Shown: one piece after another, positions 34,040 to 46,400 of the stretch
Layout of the letters: every line of letters begins with the position of its first letter
How positions within the stretch are numbered: the first letter of the stretch is position 1
Assembly: GCA_013399875.1 (NCBI GenBank)
Contig: VXAZ01003272.1
Location: 508,129 to 572,128, forward strand
DNA from: Gymnorhina tibicen
Lineage: Eukaryota; Chordata; Aves; Passeriformes; Artamidae
DNA: 64,000 nt
Direction of reading: 5' to 3'
Notes under the pieces: generated by a model
The model's input: only the letters and a program-made list of their open reading frames with translations
The model's database searches: none
Told to the model about the DNA's origin: nothing
Made by a program: the position numbers and the translations under genes

Positions 34040-34290
34040 TTTACAGTGAGGACGTGTCACTGTGTTACCAATTTACTGAAATACTGAATATTGACAAACT
34101 AGACTGTAAAGATTTTTATGTGTTTGGATACATCTGCTATGTGAAAAAGCAACTAATTTTGTACATATTGTATTTTTACTATTCAGCTGTACAATACTGG
34201 CTCTTCATGCTCCGGAATTTAGGTATCCAACATGAATGATATCCATGTAATAAGCACTTGCCTGAAATAAATATAAAACTGAAATAAACA
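34040..34290 (+). other. MNT: 3' UTR-like AT-rich end with Pumilio element and tandem poly(A) signals
   Basis: A sharply AT-rich block with TGTACATA at 34160-34167, an exact Pumilio response element, followed by two AATAAA signals at 34266-34271 and 34283-34288. Composition and motifs are those of a vertebrate 3' UTR terminus on the + strand. The only upstream + strand gene seen is MNT, which would then have a 6-kb 3' UTR form. It could also be the end of an unrecognised non-coding transcript. Confidence 0.45.
34266..34288 (+). terminator. Tandem AATAAA poly(A) signals
   Basis: Two AATAAA hexamers 17 bases apart, start to start, at the end of an AT-rich block. Likely the distal cleavage site of + strand transcription before the convergent gene. 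Confidence 0.5.
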
Positions 34291-34942
34291 AGCACTGAAA
34301 TCGGAAACAGGTTTCTGCATTTTCCTCCCTGTGCTTTGCATGCAGATCCCTCACTTTGTTTGTGATTTCCCAGTTCCAAGAGCAATGCCTGCCTTCCCTC
34401 CGGAGCCATCGCAGCCGCTCCAGGCGCGTGTCACGGATCCGCGGGGCTGGAGCTCGCCCAGACCAGGCACAGAGCTTCACCAGGGCCGCGTGTGTCTGGA
34501 TCTGGCAACGCTGTGCACGGGGAAAGCAAAGCCTCTGCAGCTTCAGGAATCTGTGAGAACTTGGAAACGGTGCCCTGTCCCGTGCCCTTCTGCTGCTGAG
34601 CCGAGAGGACTCATCCCAGGGCAGAGGGGTCCCGCCAGCCCCACCGAGGCCCAGCAGAGCAGCGTCGTGCCCGCAACCCTCCCTGCTGGGACTCTCCCAG
34701 CCCCGTCAGGCAGTCGGGCCCTGCCAGGTTGTCCTTCCTGTGCCGTGGGTTGGGGCTGTGCAGGGCGAGGAGGGATGGGCTGAACAGCCCGGCCAGACCT
34801 GCCCCATGCCTAACTGGCTCTCTCTCCTGCAGATGCTGAAGTTGGAGTCCCGGGTTCTCCTGGTCCCTGGTCTCTGGGATGTGGATGTGGTGGACGTGGA
34901 CGGTCATCCAGCACAGGGCAAGTCAAACCCCATGGCGGTGCT

Positions 34943-34966
34943 GGGGGCAGGGGTCAGGGCGTGGGG
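34943..34966 (+). other. G-quadruplex-forming run between convergent genes
   Basis: Four G runs (5, 4, 3 and 4 Gs) separated by loops of two or three bases on the + strand, about 0.65 kb past the tandem AATAAA. G-rich pause elements downstream of poly(A) sites are known to help termination. The structure is predicted, not shown. Confidence 0.45.
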
Positions 34967-35938
34967 CTGGACCCCTCTGTGGGCTCAGGCAGAAGGGCTG
35001 GGGGGAACACCAGAGGTCTAAATAGCTGTGTTAAAAATTACTGAGACTTTGCAAAGGGACTGGTGGGGGATGTGTGGGAAGGACAAAGGGCCAAGAGCCA
35101 GCTGTAGCCCCAGCTGTAGTGCTCAGGTGCTCTGCCCACCCCAGTCCCACCACGCAGACAGGTGAATGCAGAGGACACAAGGACACTGGAAGTTTATTTA
35201 GGCCAACATGTCTTTGGCCAGCATGTTTATGCACTTCATAAAGGGCTGATCCTTGTTGATAGGGATAAATACCTGATTAGCAGCTGTAACGAGCAGTGGC
35301 TGAGGGAGGGCTGCAGCCACCCCAGCACACAGAGGCCTTTGTTGGGCCTTTTTACAGTGGAATCAGAAAATGCTCCGTAACTCCCCAGGGACTCCTCTCC
35401 AAGCAGCCCTATTTAGCCTAAAAACATGGACCACCACTGCAAAAACTGCCAGTAGCAGCCAAGCAGCCAGGTGAGACTGAGGAGGGACCATCCCTGCTGC
35501 AGAGGAGACGTAGCCAGAGGAGTTTAAGGGGTTTGAACAGGAACTGGGAGTGATGGAGGAGGATCTCTCCTGGAAGTCCAGCAGCTCAGTTGGATTCAAT
35601 GCAGCTGCAGCACAATCAGGCCTAAAATTTCAGGATGAAACTTTACTTTTTAACACTTGTCATAAGCCTATTTCTGTTCCTGGGCTGGGCTGGCTCAGGC
35701 TCAGCCAGTGGGTACATTAAAGCTCCCCTTAAAGTCATCTGCGGGACCTCAGGAGTCTACTTTATGGTGACCTACTTACTGCCTTTAGCACTACAGCCCA
35801 TGCAGCTCACCAGAGAAACATTAATTACATCTCACCCTATCCTCCCAGACAGCCTCACCCCTGTTCTGCCACTGGAATCACCTTGGGGGGAGAGAAATCA
35901 CTCCCAAAGAGCTCCACAGGATGCCTTGACAATAAGTA
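34967..35938. other. Intergenic gap between MNT and SGSM2
   Basis: About 1 kb with no supported gene. It contains a - strand poly(A) hexamer at 35193-35198 that could serve a longer SGSM2 form. The short frames here lack recognisable domains. Confidence 0.5.
35193..35198 (-). terminator. SGSM2: AATAAA (- strand), distal SGSM2 candidate
   Basis: TTTATT on the + strand reads AATAAA on the - strand, 2.2 kb after the SGSM2 stop. It is weaker in context than the one at 35939. Confidence 0.25.
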
Positions 35939-35944
35939 TTTATT
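35939..35944 (-). terminator. SGSM2: AATAAA (- strand), main SGSM2 poly(A) candidate
   Basis: On the - strand, TTATGAATAAATACTTATTG lies 1.46 kb after the stop in an AT-rich context typical of a 3' end. Confidence 0.5.
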
Positions 35945-37398
35945 CATAAGTTACATTTAAACATAAATAATTGAGCAATAAAGAGCATAGTCTGCTCCCA
36001 ACAAAAATAAATAATACACAACATTGATAAAATCCAATCAGACAGAATGTTCTAGCAAATACAGCAAAGTTCACAGATTGGGTTTGTGTGAAACAGCTGT
36101 ACAGAACATTCCCAACATACCAAAGGAAAATAGTGCAGTATTATCTGTACATCCATCACTCCCCGGGCTCTGGGAGTTGGAGGTTTTTCTCACTCTTCTC
36201 ATTCTTTTAAAAAATACTTTTTCAGTTTTCAAGTGACCAGGCAGACACACCTGGAGCACTTGTGGGACTGCAGAGCAGCCGTGGGGGCTGTGGAAGTTGG
36301 GCACGGCCAGGACTGGGGCTGAGCTCGGCCCGGAGCAGGGCTGGGAGCAGGGCTGGGAGCAGGGCTCCACACCCGAGCAGGGGCTGCAGCAGCGACTCAG
36401 AGCCCCCCAGCACTTCCAGCTCCTTCACCTGGCAAGGGCTGATCCTGCTCGCAGAGACGAGCGCCGGGTTTGTGTTGGCAGGATCCCATGGAGACTGCCC
36501 CCAGCACGCTCTGCGGAGGAGGAGGAGGAGTGTGCAGTGAGTGATCTGGAGGAGGCTGGGCACTGCCATCTGCTCTCCATGGGATGTGAATCCATGGCTC
36601 TGCACAGCACAGGGAGCAGGAGCTGCCAACGTGAGCAGGGCCCTGTCCATGGGCTGAACCTGCTCACCTGAACAAGAGGGAGCAGGTCCTGGCAGCTGGG
36701 AGCGGTCACAGGCTCAGTTTGCAAAGCAGAACAAAGGCAGGTCTGTGTGGGCCATGAAGACTGAGCAGTGTGAGCCAGTCAGCCAAGGCCAGACTGGGGT
36801 TTTAGCTAATGAGCTCCTCACTGCTCCCATGAACTGTGTCTTTTAGGTTAAGGCCATTCTCCCAGCCAGGAACCTTATCAGCCTTAATCACTGCTAAATA
36901 CAAACCCAAATGTTTTAGCAACATGAGCTCAGACAGATTCTCTTCCATGTTCAAGGCAAAGTTCAGGACCATGCTTCTCCAAGGACCCAGTCCAATGCTT
37001 GCAACAGTGGACCCCGGCCTTGTCTCCATGGCAGCTTCTGGCAGAGCACACAACGTCCATCCAGGCTTTAAAAGGTGCATTAAGTCAAAATAGAAATGCT
37101 GCAGTAGATCAAATCCCCCCTTTCAACATCGCAAAGATGTAGACAGATGTCTTCTAGAGAGGGAAATAGAGAATGCAAAAAGATTTTGTCTAGAAATACA
37201 AAGTGAGTGTAACAAGGACTATCAAACACCAACCTCATCTGGCGAAGGGAAAGTTTGGGTTTTAAAAGTCTGTTACCATCTCCTCACTATTTATTACATT
37301 ACATGGAAGATGCAATTAAAACGCCATTTGGAATTACAGTGCAAGGAATGCTCCATCCAGTGGCTGACAGCGAGGCCCCGGGGACAGCCTGTCCATGG
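35945..37398 (-). other. SGSM2: SGSM2 3' UTR
   Basis: Non-coding sequence from the stop codon to the likely poly(A) signal. It includes a G-run repeat on the + strand at 36338-36364 (C-rich in the mRNA) and an AT-rich part near 35,940-36,060. Confidence 0.5.
36338..36364 (+). repeat. Short G-run repeat, potential G-quadruplex on the template strand
   Basis: Five GGG runs with alternating 2- and 4-base spacers (GGGCTGGGAGCA unit of 12 bases, twice, plus GGG). It lies on the template strand of the SGSM2 3' UTR. Confidence 0.6.
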
Positions 37399-37487
37399 TC
37401 ACTTGTTCTCAATCAGGGTCTGCACTTTGTAGACGAGGTCCCTGGCTATCCTCAGGATCTCCGCGGCATCGTGGTGCTCGGCCATTT
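37399..37487 (-). CDS. SGSM2: SGSM2 last coding exon (C-terminus)
   Basis: On the - strand, after acceptor CTTAG, the exon completes a glutamate and encodes [20 protein letters not shown] then VQTLIENK and a TGA stop at 37401-37399. This is the final helix after the TBC domain and matches the vertebrate SGSM2 end. Confidence 0.95.
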
Positions 37488-40400
37488 CTAAGAGACACAG
37501 ACAAACAACTGTCAGCACCACCTTCCTGCCCTGGCACTGATACGCATGTGGCATTAATTAATTAGTGTCACAAGCAGCAATCCCAAAGAGTTGCAGGGGG
37601 TTGGTTTTGGAGAATTAAAGACAGAAGAAGTGGATGAATCCCTTGTGCTGCAGGTCCCGGCACTGAGACTCAGAGCTTAAAATGAGCAGGGGTTGGTCAT
37701 GGCAAGAACTGCACCAGACAGTCTCAGGAACAGAGAAGGAGCAAAGCCTCATTACTTTTTATCAAAATGGCTCTTACCATTAAAAAACTTGATGATATCA
37801 GTGAAGTCCATGTTGTTATCACGGATAATCTCTCGATAAACTTCCACAAGTGCTAAGGCAATGAAAAGGACAAAATGTTCTGAAGAGATGTGCTTTGCTG
37901 CCCAAATAACTTCCCACACTGTAAATACATCCTCGTACAACAATTCTGAATGGGAATAAACATTACAAGAGCATCTGATTATTCAACTGACCGTGTCCCC
38001 CCCCTCACCAACGTCTACAGGCCTTACAGACATGAACAGAACCTGATGACTCCTCCTTTTCCTCTCCCCCTCTCCTCCAGCCAACTCCTGTCACTTGTGC
38101 ACCTAAGGCACAGAACTGGCTTTAAAGGCCAGCTGCCGGAGCCTGGAGCTGTGGTGGTGCAGAGCCAAGCCCAGGAAGGTACCAGAACCTCAGTGACCGT
38201 GCGAGAGCAGCACAGGAGGCCTGGGTGCTGTACAGGGCTGTGTGCCAGGCTGCAGGTGTGAGTGTGTGTCCAGGTGTATCCCGGCTCTGCAGTGGCCCTG
38301 TCAGCACCAACACTGCTGGAGTGTGCTCGTGCAAGGATCCTGGGATCCAGGGGTGCTGCCACACCACACAAAGCACCTCCCTCAAAGCACAGCAGCTCCT
38401 GAGCTATTGCTGAGCTGCTCCTTGCTATCACAGGGATTAGACAGGAGGTATCAAAGCTTCAGAGGAGTGGGATCACCTTTTGAGCAAACAGGCATTTGCA
38501 CTGGGCAGAAACCTGGCTCCAATCACATCATCAGGAATTTGCAACTCCCCTTTCTAAGCTTGGATTCATTCCAGTGCTGTTTCACTGCAGAGCTGCATAA
38601 CCTTTCCTGGCTACAAACTCTCCAGTGATCCCAGCTGCCACTCACCATCCTGACAGACACTCACACCAAATCACAGAGCTATTACAGTTCTACACAACTC
38701 TAAACTACAGGCACAGAACATTATTACCTCTTTTAAAGTCAAGCAGGAACCAGCGATAGCAGAAATAAAAATGAGTGTAATCTCCATTCTGGTGCATCAA
38801 TTCAAAAAGTTCTGAGTCCAGAATCTAGAATAGAAAACATCAGCTGTCAGGATGTGGTCTGAAAGCAGCCAAGGTCAGAGGTGCTGGACTCCCAGTCTGC
38901 TCTTCATCCTGTGGTCAGAGCAGCTGCTCAGGACAGGAATAGCCCTTTACTGTGTGTGCCAGTGCTGTGACCTGGGTGCCCTGGCTTAGTGCTGGCCTGA
39001 GGAGTCACAGTCGATCTCCACCATGACTTTAAAGGTCCAAGCAACAGGGTGAGGATCCTACTGATTCTCAACAAGTGGCAAACATCCGTCTCCGCCTCCA
39101 CCTCTGCTCGCAGGCTGTAACTCTACAAATCCACTTACAACTCCGCCCCAGCTCTTAAGTCACACCTGAACCCTGCTCCTTGGAGCTTCTGCCCTTCTTC
39201 ACTGTGGCATCAGGTGAGTCCTGAGCCTCTGCCACAGCCTCGTCTTCTTTCAGATACCCTTAAACCAGACTCACCTGGATGAGGGACCGCATGTTGGCAA
39301 AGTGTGTGTCCATAGCACCTCCATTGGGGAAGTTCTGGCTCATCCTCTTCATCAGGTGGCTGAAGCAGCTGTAGGCCAGCTGATCTGCAGGGACAAGGCA
39401 GACACTCAGTGCTGGCAATTGTGGGACTTCTTGAAGCAAAATAATGGAACTGCAGGGCTTGGGAAAAACAGGGTCTTCCCCTTTGCTGTTTCTTAATCCC
39501 AGGATTTAGATGAAAGAGAGGTTGGTTCCTGACTGCGGACCATTTTTACTACTTATGTTTCAAAGAATCCAGCCTGCAGTTGACTTTTCAGCATCAGCAA
39601 CTGCCAGAACACAGTAATTTTACTAACTTGGGTAAAATTTAATCTGGAAGTGAACAGGGCAGCCCCAAGACACTAATGTTAGCTGTCTCAACAGCCACAG
39701 GTGGAGAAAACATGAACCAGGAGCTGCAGGTTTGATTTTGCTGGTGACCCAGCCCTGGTTAATGCAGACAGCTCCTTCTGAAACAGCATTTCTAAGGAAA
39801 GACCTCACTAAGGATACCAACATGTCCCAAAGGAAAACCCTTCCTACCATTGTCAAGAATAACCATCAAAGGAGCCAGGAGGTCACACATGCCTTGGACA
39901 TAACCAACTTCTAGGTGCTCCCAGACATAGCTGTGGAAAGAAGAAATCCTTGTATTGAAGGCTGATTCCATATGTGAGATCAAATCCTAGGCAGCTGCTG
40001 GAGGTGTGAGTCTCAGAACCTTCTGACACTTCCCAGAGTATTTCACAGCCCTTTACTGTTTGCTGCCTGGATAAAGAGGCCAACCCTCACATACATGGCT
40101 TGCATCTCAGTGGTTTGGAAAAAAACAGCTGACAAACGCCCAACAATCTACGGAAAAAACCTGGGCTTTTGGCTTTTGTCTTCTGCCCTAAGTGGAATTT
40201 GGCTATCTTTTCCAAGTCTCAAAGTCCATGACACTTTCTGCTTTAAGTGTGTGTAGGTGAACCACCTTCATGGCAATTTGCATTCCCAGATGGGAAAACA
40301 ACTTTCTATTGTTTCCAGCTGCTGTCAGTGGTCAGACACTGGTTTGATCTGGGCTGGATTTGTAGATACAGACTTTCTGTCTACTCACACACGTCCCTCA

Positions 40401-43400
40401 GCATTGCCTCTGGGCACAGGCACTGTCACCTTCACAGCACGCCCTCAGAGCATGGAGGTATCATCCTGATCAGGAGAAACCCAAACCTCGGAGTACATTC
40501 AGAGAACAGTTCTCTAAAATAGGGCCTGTCTCTTGAGAAATCTTCTCAAATCTGCTTTCCAAACTTGGACCCATGCTCTTAGCTGCCATCCTGCCTGTTC
40601 CTCTTCTGGCAAGTTTTTTTTAACTCATTAGTGAGAATTCTTATTGACTGTTATTTGCATTTTATTATAGTTTACAGATTAGTTTATGGATTATGACAGA
40701 AATGTGAAAGTAGTTGGGTTTACAAGCTCATTACCTGCACATGACATTCCGGAGTTTCTCCAGGTTCTCAGCAGTAAAATACCAGTAATTCCGGTCACAT
40801 CTCTGGACATCTTTATCAATTCTGTGCAAATTTAAGGCAACAGTGTCCAATAACTCTATCTAGAACAGAGAAGTTTTAGTTAGATCTGCCAAGTTTGCAG
40901 CATTCCCAGGACCCTGTGCAGATTTGGTCTGAGAATCACCAAACCAGAAACAGTACAATTATACTCTGAGCAGATGAGGGCATTGAAATACTCAATTACT
41001 GTCAGAAATGCCAGGTAAAACACATTTGTTTTCACTGGGAAATGTGCCAAGCCTGTCCTATTTCCAAATGGTTATTTCTAGCTAAATAACTTCAGCAGAG
41101 AGAAGCAAAAACTATGCTGCTGTGTGACAGCAAGAGTAACAGAGGTGGTGGCATCTGGAACCTAGATTTAGGTTGTGGTTCAGTTTGATTAGATGGGGGT
41201 TTTAGCTTGATTTAAATAACACTAGAATCTTACAAGCAGTATGTTGTCCACACCCCCAGGCCCTGGAAAGTTCTAACTGCTAGAAATGTACCGCATTGTT
41301 TGTCTTGCCCTCCCACTTAAAAAAAAACCACCCAAAATTTTCTTGCTGCCTTTATTTCCAATCTAGCTCAAAATCCAGACAAAAAGATTTGGATGCAAAA
41401 ATCCAAACCCAGTTATCATCCCACCAGCTGTAGTTCTCGTTTGGGACTCTCTCTCATTAAATCCTATCTGAAAAAGTACAAAAAACCAACGTTTGCTTAA
41501 AAAGCAATGCTGTGCAGAGAGATGACGGTACTTCAGGTGTGACCTACTGTGTAGGACGCAGCGCAGACAGAAGCGACATCCATTAAATAATCCACCTGGG
41601 AACACAGCTGCTCTTCCGAGACAGAGTCCTGGGACTGCAGCACCCCTGGCTTGGCTCTCTGCACGCGGGGCGTGCCCGCCTCAGTCCTTCCCACCTCAGT
41701 GCCGGCTTCTTCCTCAGCCCCCTCCTCAAAGGAGCCGCTCTGCCCGTCGTCAGTGCTGGACAGGATGCCCGAGGCCACCGAGTAGTTCCTGGAGGACGGC
41801 AGCCCCGAGTCGGGCGAGTCGAACTCCACGGCCGCCGGGGCCGGCGCCGCCGTCAGCGTGGGGTCCTCCTGCCCTTTGGGGTCCTGCTCCACTGCGTCCG
41901 CTTCATCCACAGATATGAACACCTGGGACACGCAACCAAACACACGCTTCAGCAGGAGTGGTCATTTCCTCTCTGCTGGGTCTGACTAAAGGACCTGCAA
42001 GGAAGAGATCTGGAGAGCTCTTCCTCTGCTAACAGGGGATCTTCCTTTGTAGGGGAGCCTTAGAGCCCCTTAGGCATGTCCTGCTTAAGAACAGCTATAG
42101 ACTACCCAAAATTCAGAGCTGCTCTTCACTCTAACATGGAAGGCACCACAGCTCCAATCTCTGCCCAGGGTTCAGGAGCTGTGCTAACCTCCATCTCTGC
42201 CTCCTGGGGCTGCACCTCTGCAAATGCTGAGCACTGCCCACTCCAGATGGTGAGTGGGAAGGGAGTACCTACATCATTGCTGATGGTGGAGTCCCTGTGG
42301 ATGAGCCGCTGGACGTGGCTGTCGATGCTGCTGCCCGATGAAAACTTGGCCAGCGTGGCCGAATGCGACTCCTTCTCTCGCTGCTTCACAATGACCTCGC
42401 AGGCCTTCCACTCAGCCATCACCTTCTGGTACCTCAGAGCAATGTCTGCATCCACCTGCAGACACAGACACGGCGTGAGACGCTGCTCTCCTTGCCAGAA
42501 GGGATTGACACCGGGAGGAAAATAGGAGGGAGAGGTCTAAGGCAGGTGCAGGGTCTAAGACTGAAAGCCCAAAGGATGTCGAGACCCTCTTGCTGCAGCA
42601 GCACATCCCTGTGACTGGAGAGGAGTAGTTAGGTGTTGGGTATTAACTGCAGGGAATTAATAACACTGTAGGCACCAGAAAGGATCCATATAAGCAGGTG
42701 TATACACTACCAACAGCACTGTGACACTGTGACAGTGACACAGGATGGAACAAAAGATGTCACGTGAAACCTCACACAGAAGTCAGACGCAATCTATGGA
42801 GCAAGTGCTGCCTCTAACTGCATCATCCCTAATTTCATCACACCTCCTTCCAACTCTTCTGTTCCAACTCTAATGTAGCCCTTGCAAAGAATTCCAGGTC
42901 ACAGGTTTACAGACACCAGCCTGTACAGAGTCAGACCCTGGGAGAGACTCTGGAATCCCAGCTCGCACAGCCCCGTCCTGTGGCTGCACTGTGCACGGCC
43001 AGATCCACCTGCACTGGGCACCACAGGAATAAAACAGATCTTTGCCATTGGTGGCTTTCTCTTTTGAAAGACAGCCAGAGAATCCCCCTTGAGCTATTAA
43101 GGGACATGCAGCAATTTTACTACTCTGTCACTTGTCAAGAGCTGAAGAGAAACCACAGTTGTGAGCTGGCTCCAGGCTCCGCTGGCTGAGCTGCTACCCA
43201 AGCGTTCATGCTAAGAGCTGCAGGCTATTTGTCACTTGAGGTAGCTGTTGAGTCATAAATCATAAAATACAACAGTTAGTGGAGGGCTGGAGGACAGCCA
43301 CATCTGGGAGTGCAAAAATACCATCAGAAAGCAAAGATGATAAATCACCTGCAACGGCTTCAGTTAAGGACGCGATTCCTGTACGTGCAGGTGTTATGAC

Positions 43401-46400
43401 TGTTTTCATGTCACTCATTTAACGGACTCCTACGTTCAGTGTAAGCTTCAGTCTCCAACAGCCCATTCCTTTGAGGAACCAGTCATCACTCCTGTTTCCT
43501 ACTGGTGTTGAATATCTCATTACAATTCTAGGTAAGTTTGGAGTACCCCTGAGTTAGTAGGGTAGAAACTCGGGGGGAAAAAATCTTCTGTAGGAGCCTG
43601 TGTTCTGCAGATCAGATCTTTTCTATCTTGTAACACCTCTGTATGAATTTACTGTAATTCCTATCATACAGATTCCAGTATTAATCTCTTCTTGCCAAAT
43701 CTCCTATGTTCTAGCTGTACACATGCACGTGCCCTTCGGAGCTGGGGCTAGCATCCATGAGATACGTCTTCGCATCTCCCACTATAAAAACTAAACATCT
43801 GAGTTCTTTTGTTCAGTTCCAGACACACTTTCTATTTTTACACATGCATCATAAATCTGGTGGTTCATATACCTGTGGAGATCAGAGACAGCAAAATGCA
43901 ATCTATGCAAGAAACCTCCAATATCCTGCCTTTCTGTAAAATCTGAGATAAAAAAGAATGGAGCAGTGCTCAGCAGAACATTCCTGATGTACACACTACA
44001 GCCAGAAAATCTATAATAAACATCTACTAAGATGACTGGATTCAGGGGGGAGAATCTGGACTGTGACCCAGTTTGAAAAGTGAAGGGCTCTATTTCTCCA
44101 TCTGTGTTCAGGACTGGCTTTTAAAGATTACTGGGAGGCAAACAACTAAAATTGCCACAGCAATGTTTAGTAAAAAGAGAGCTGCTTATAAAGTGCCCTG
44201 GTTGCATGACACTGATTTGCCCACGGCAAGGCTCGAGGTCAGGCTGCCCTTCTGCTCTGCAGGTGCTCACAGGGATATAAATTACCCCTTGGCATATAAA
44301 GTAATTGGGAGCTAGCAAATGCCAAATGTTTTGATATATAAACCACTCCTTATCAATTTAATCCAGAACAGAATCAGCTACTGCATGAGTGCTACCTCCC
44401 TGGTAATAACACTAACTGAAAAGCAGATTAATGTGTTAATTATATTCCAGGGCAAACCTCATTACTGTCCTATCCAGTTCAGCCAACGTTTGGGTGATGT
44501 CACAGAAAAGCAATGTTTTACCACCACACAATCCAGACCTTCCCCACAGGGCAGGGTCCTGCTGCAGTCCTGTGGCTCTGCAGGGGAGAACATCCCTTTC
44601 TCTCAGTCAGGGAGTGCAACCAATGACAGCACTGAGTAAAATTCCCAATGCTTACCTGGTCCATCTCCTTCTTCGCCATGCCAAATTTGTAGTGACCTAA
44701 CAAGAATGGCCACACTTCCTTCCGAATCTCATGCTGGACCCCACCATAGTAAACTCTTCTTAGTAATTCCAGTTCCTTGTAGTTCTGCAGTGGCCAGGAG
44801 AAAGAGATGTTGAAGGCAATACATCTGTATTTAACTCAGCTACACTCAGAGACACTTCACACCGAGTACGGAGACAGGGAAATAGATGCAGGGCACTAAA
44901 TAAATCCTGCAGCTTGTTTCAAGCCTTTAGGGCCTTAGCTCAAATCCAGTCTAATACAGGCTGTCATGCCCTCCATGAAAATAATCTAAGAGATGCGTTG
45001 CTTTGGTATTAGTTGATATCTTTGCCATCATCAGAGAAGCAAAGGAGAGAAGAGGCTCTAAGAACTGACTCACTCTCACTAGCTGAGAAGTGACCTTGTG
45101 GTCAAACACCTTTAACACTTCTTGGGGCCCATTCCAGGCGATTCCCTGCCCAGCGCAGCAGCGCGTGGAGCCCGCGCACGGACACGAGGGGGACGCGTTA
45201 CTGACCTTCTTGTCCTTCTGGTACTTGCTCCAGACCTCCTTGGTGAGGCCGGCGGCGGCGCCGGCGGGTCTGTCGGGGGGGACGATGCTGTGGTTGACCA
45301 GCGCCGAGAGGTGCGTGCGCACCGTGGACAGGTGCCGGCAGTGCGCCAGCCCTGCGGGGACACCGAGGGGGCGGCTCAGCACACGGCCCTGCCTCGGCGG
45401 AGCCTGGGGACCCCCGCGACAGTCCTGCCTGACCTGAGCTTGCGCTGCACCGTGTGAGAACGGCGAGTTACAGCAGAGACAAAGATTAAACACATCTGAA
45501 GAAGACCAGCAACGTCCAAGTTGTGTATTACACTGCCACGTAAAACCACTTTCTGTCTTCACTGTGCATCGCTCCTCCACTGCCAGCACAAAACTCACAA
45601 TACTGACACTGGAGTCACAGCCACCCTACTGCCCTGAATTTGGGGTCAGACTGCTTTCTAAGCCAAACATCCCATGTTGTTTAGATAAACATATGAATAG
45701 CACATGGGCCAGATATAAGAAGCTTCACTTACATCCGTAAAAGGCTCTGGAAATGATCTGCCTCTTCATGCTTTCACACAACATCTTTAGTGGAGTTCTG
45801 TGGAGAGGTATCAACAGGACAACAGCAGGTCGTGAGGACAGAGAGCATCAGGAATTTCATGCTGTCCTACACACAGCAATTTTTTCTCCGCACCAAGACT
45901 TACTTAGTTAAAGGACACAGTAATAACTAACTACACTTATTAAAGCATTTCCCCCTGCAACATTTTGGCCCCAGAGAGATTTCCCCTGGCACACACAGCA
46001 ACACTTGCTGCAGGTGCACTGTAAAGGTCTGTGTCAAATTGAACTGCTGCCCTCCATTCAACTGTTAATGATTTGTTAAAGATACCATTTCCAGAGCTGA
46101 AGTATTTTACACTAGACAAAAGAACTGGACGCAATTGTTCTATCAAAATATGACTTGAGCGTAGTTTAATAGGTTAGTTTTAATAAACTAAATTTCTTGC
46201 TGCCTAACTTAATCTTTTTATGTTAGAAACTACTTGAAAATGGTTACTTGAAAATTGTTATTCTTTGTCTTGAGTGCTGCAACCACTAAAACCTTCCTGC
46301 TTTTACCTGTGGCATGCACACAGTGCCCGGGTAAGCTCTCTGCACAGTTTGCTCACCGGTCGTGGATGCAGTTGCAGCAGGTGGGAATGTCGTAGGGAGA

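Noticed and set aside
34740..35021. Exon-like unit after CTCTCTCCTGCAG near 34,832
   Set aside because: The translation (MLKLESRVLLVPGLWDVDVV) contains a simple GTGGATGTGG repeat and no convincing donor or partner exon.
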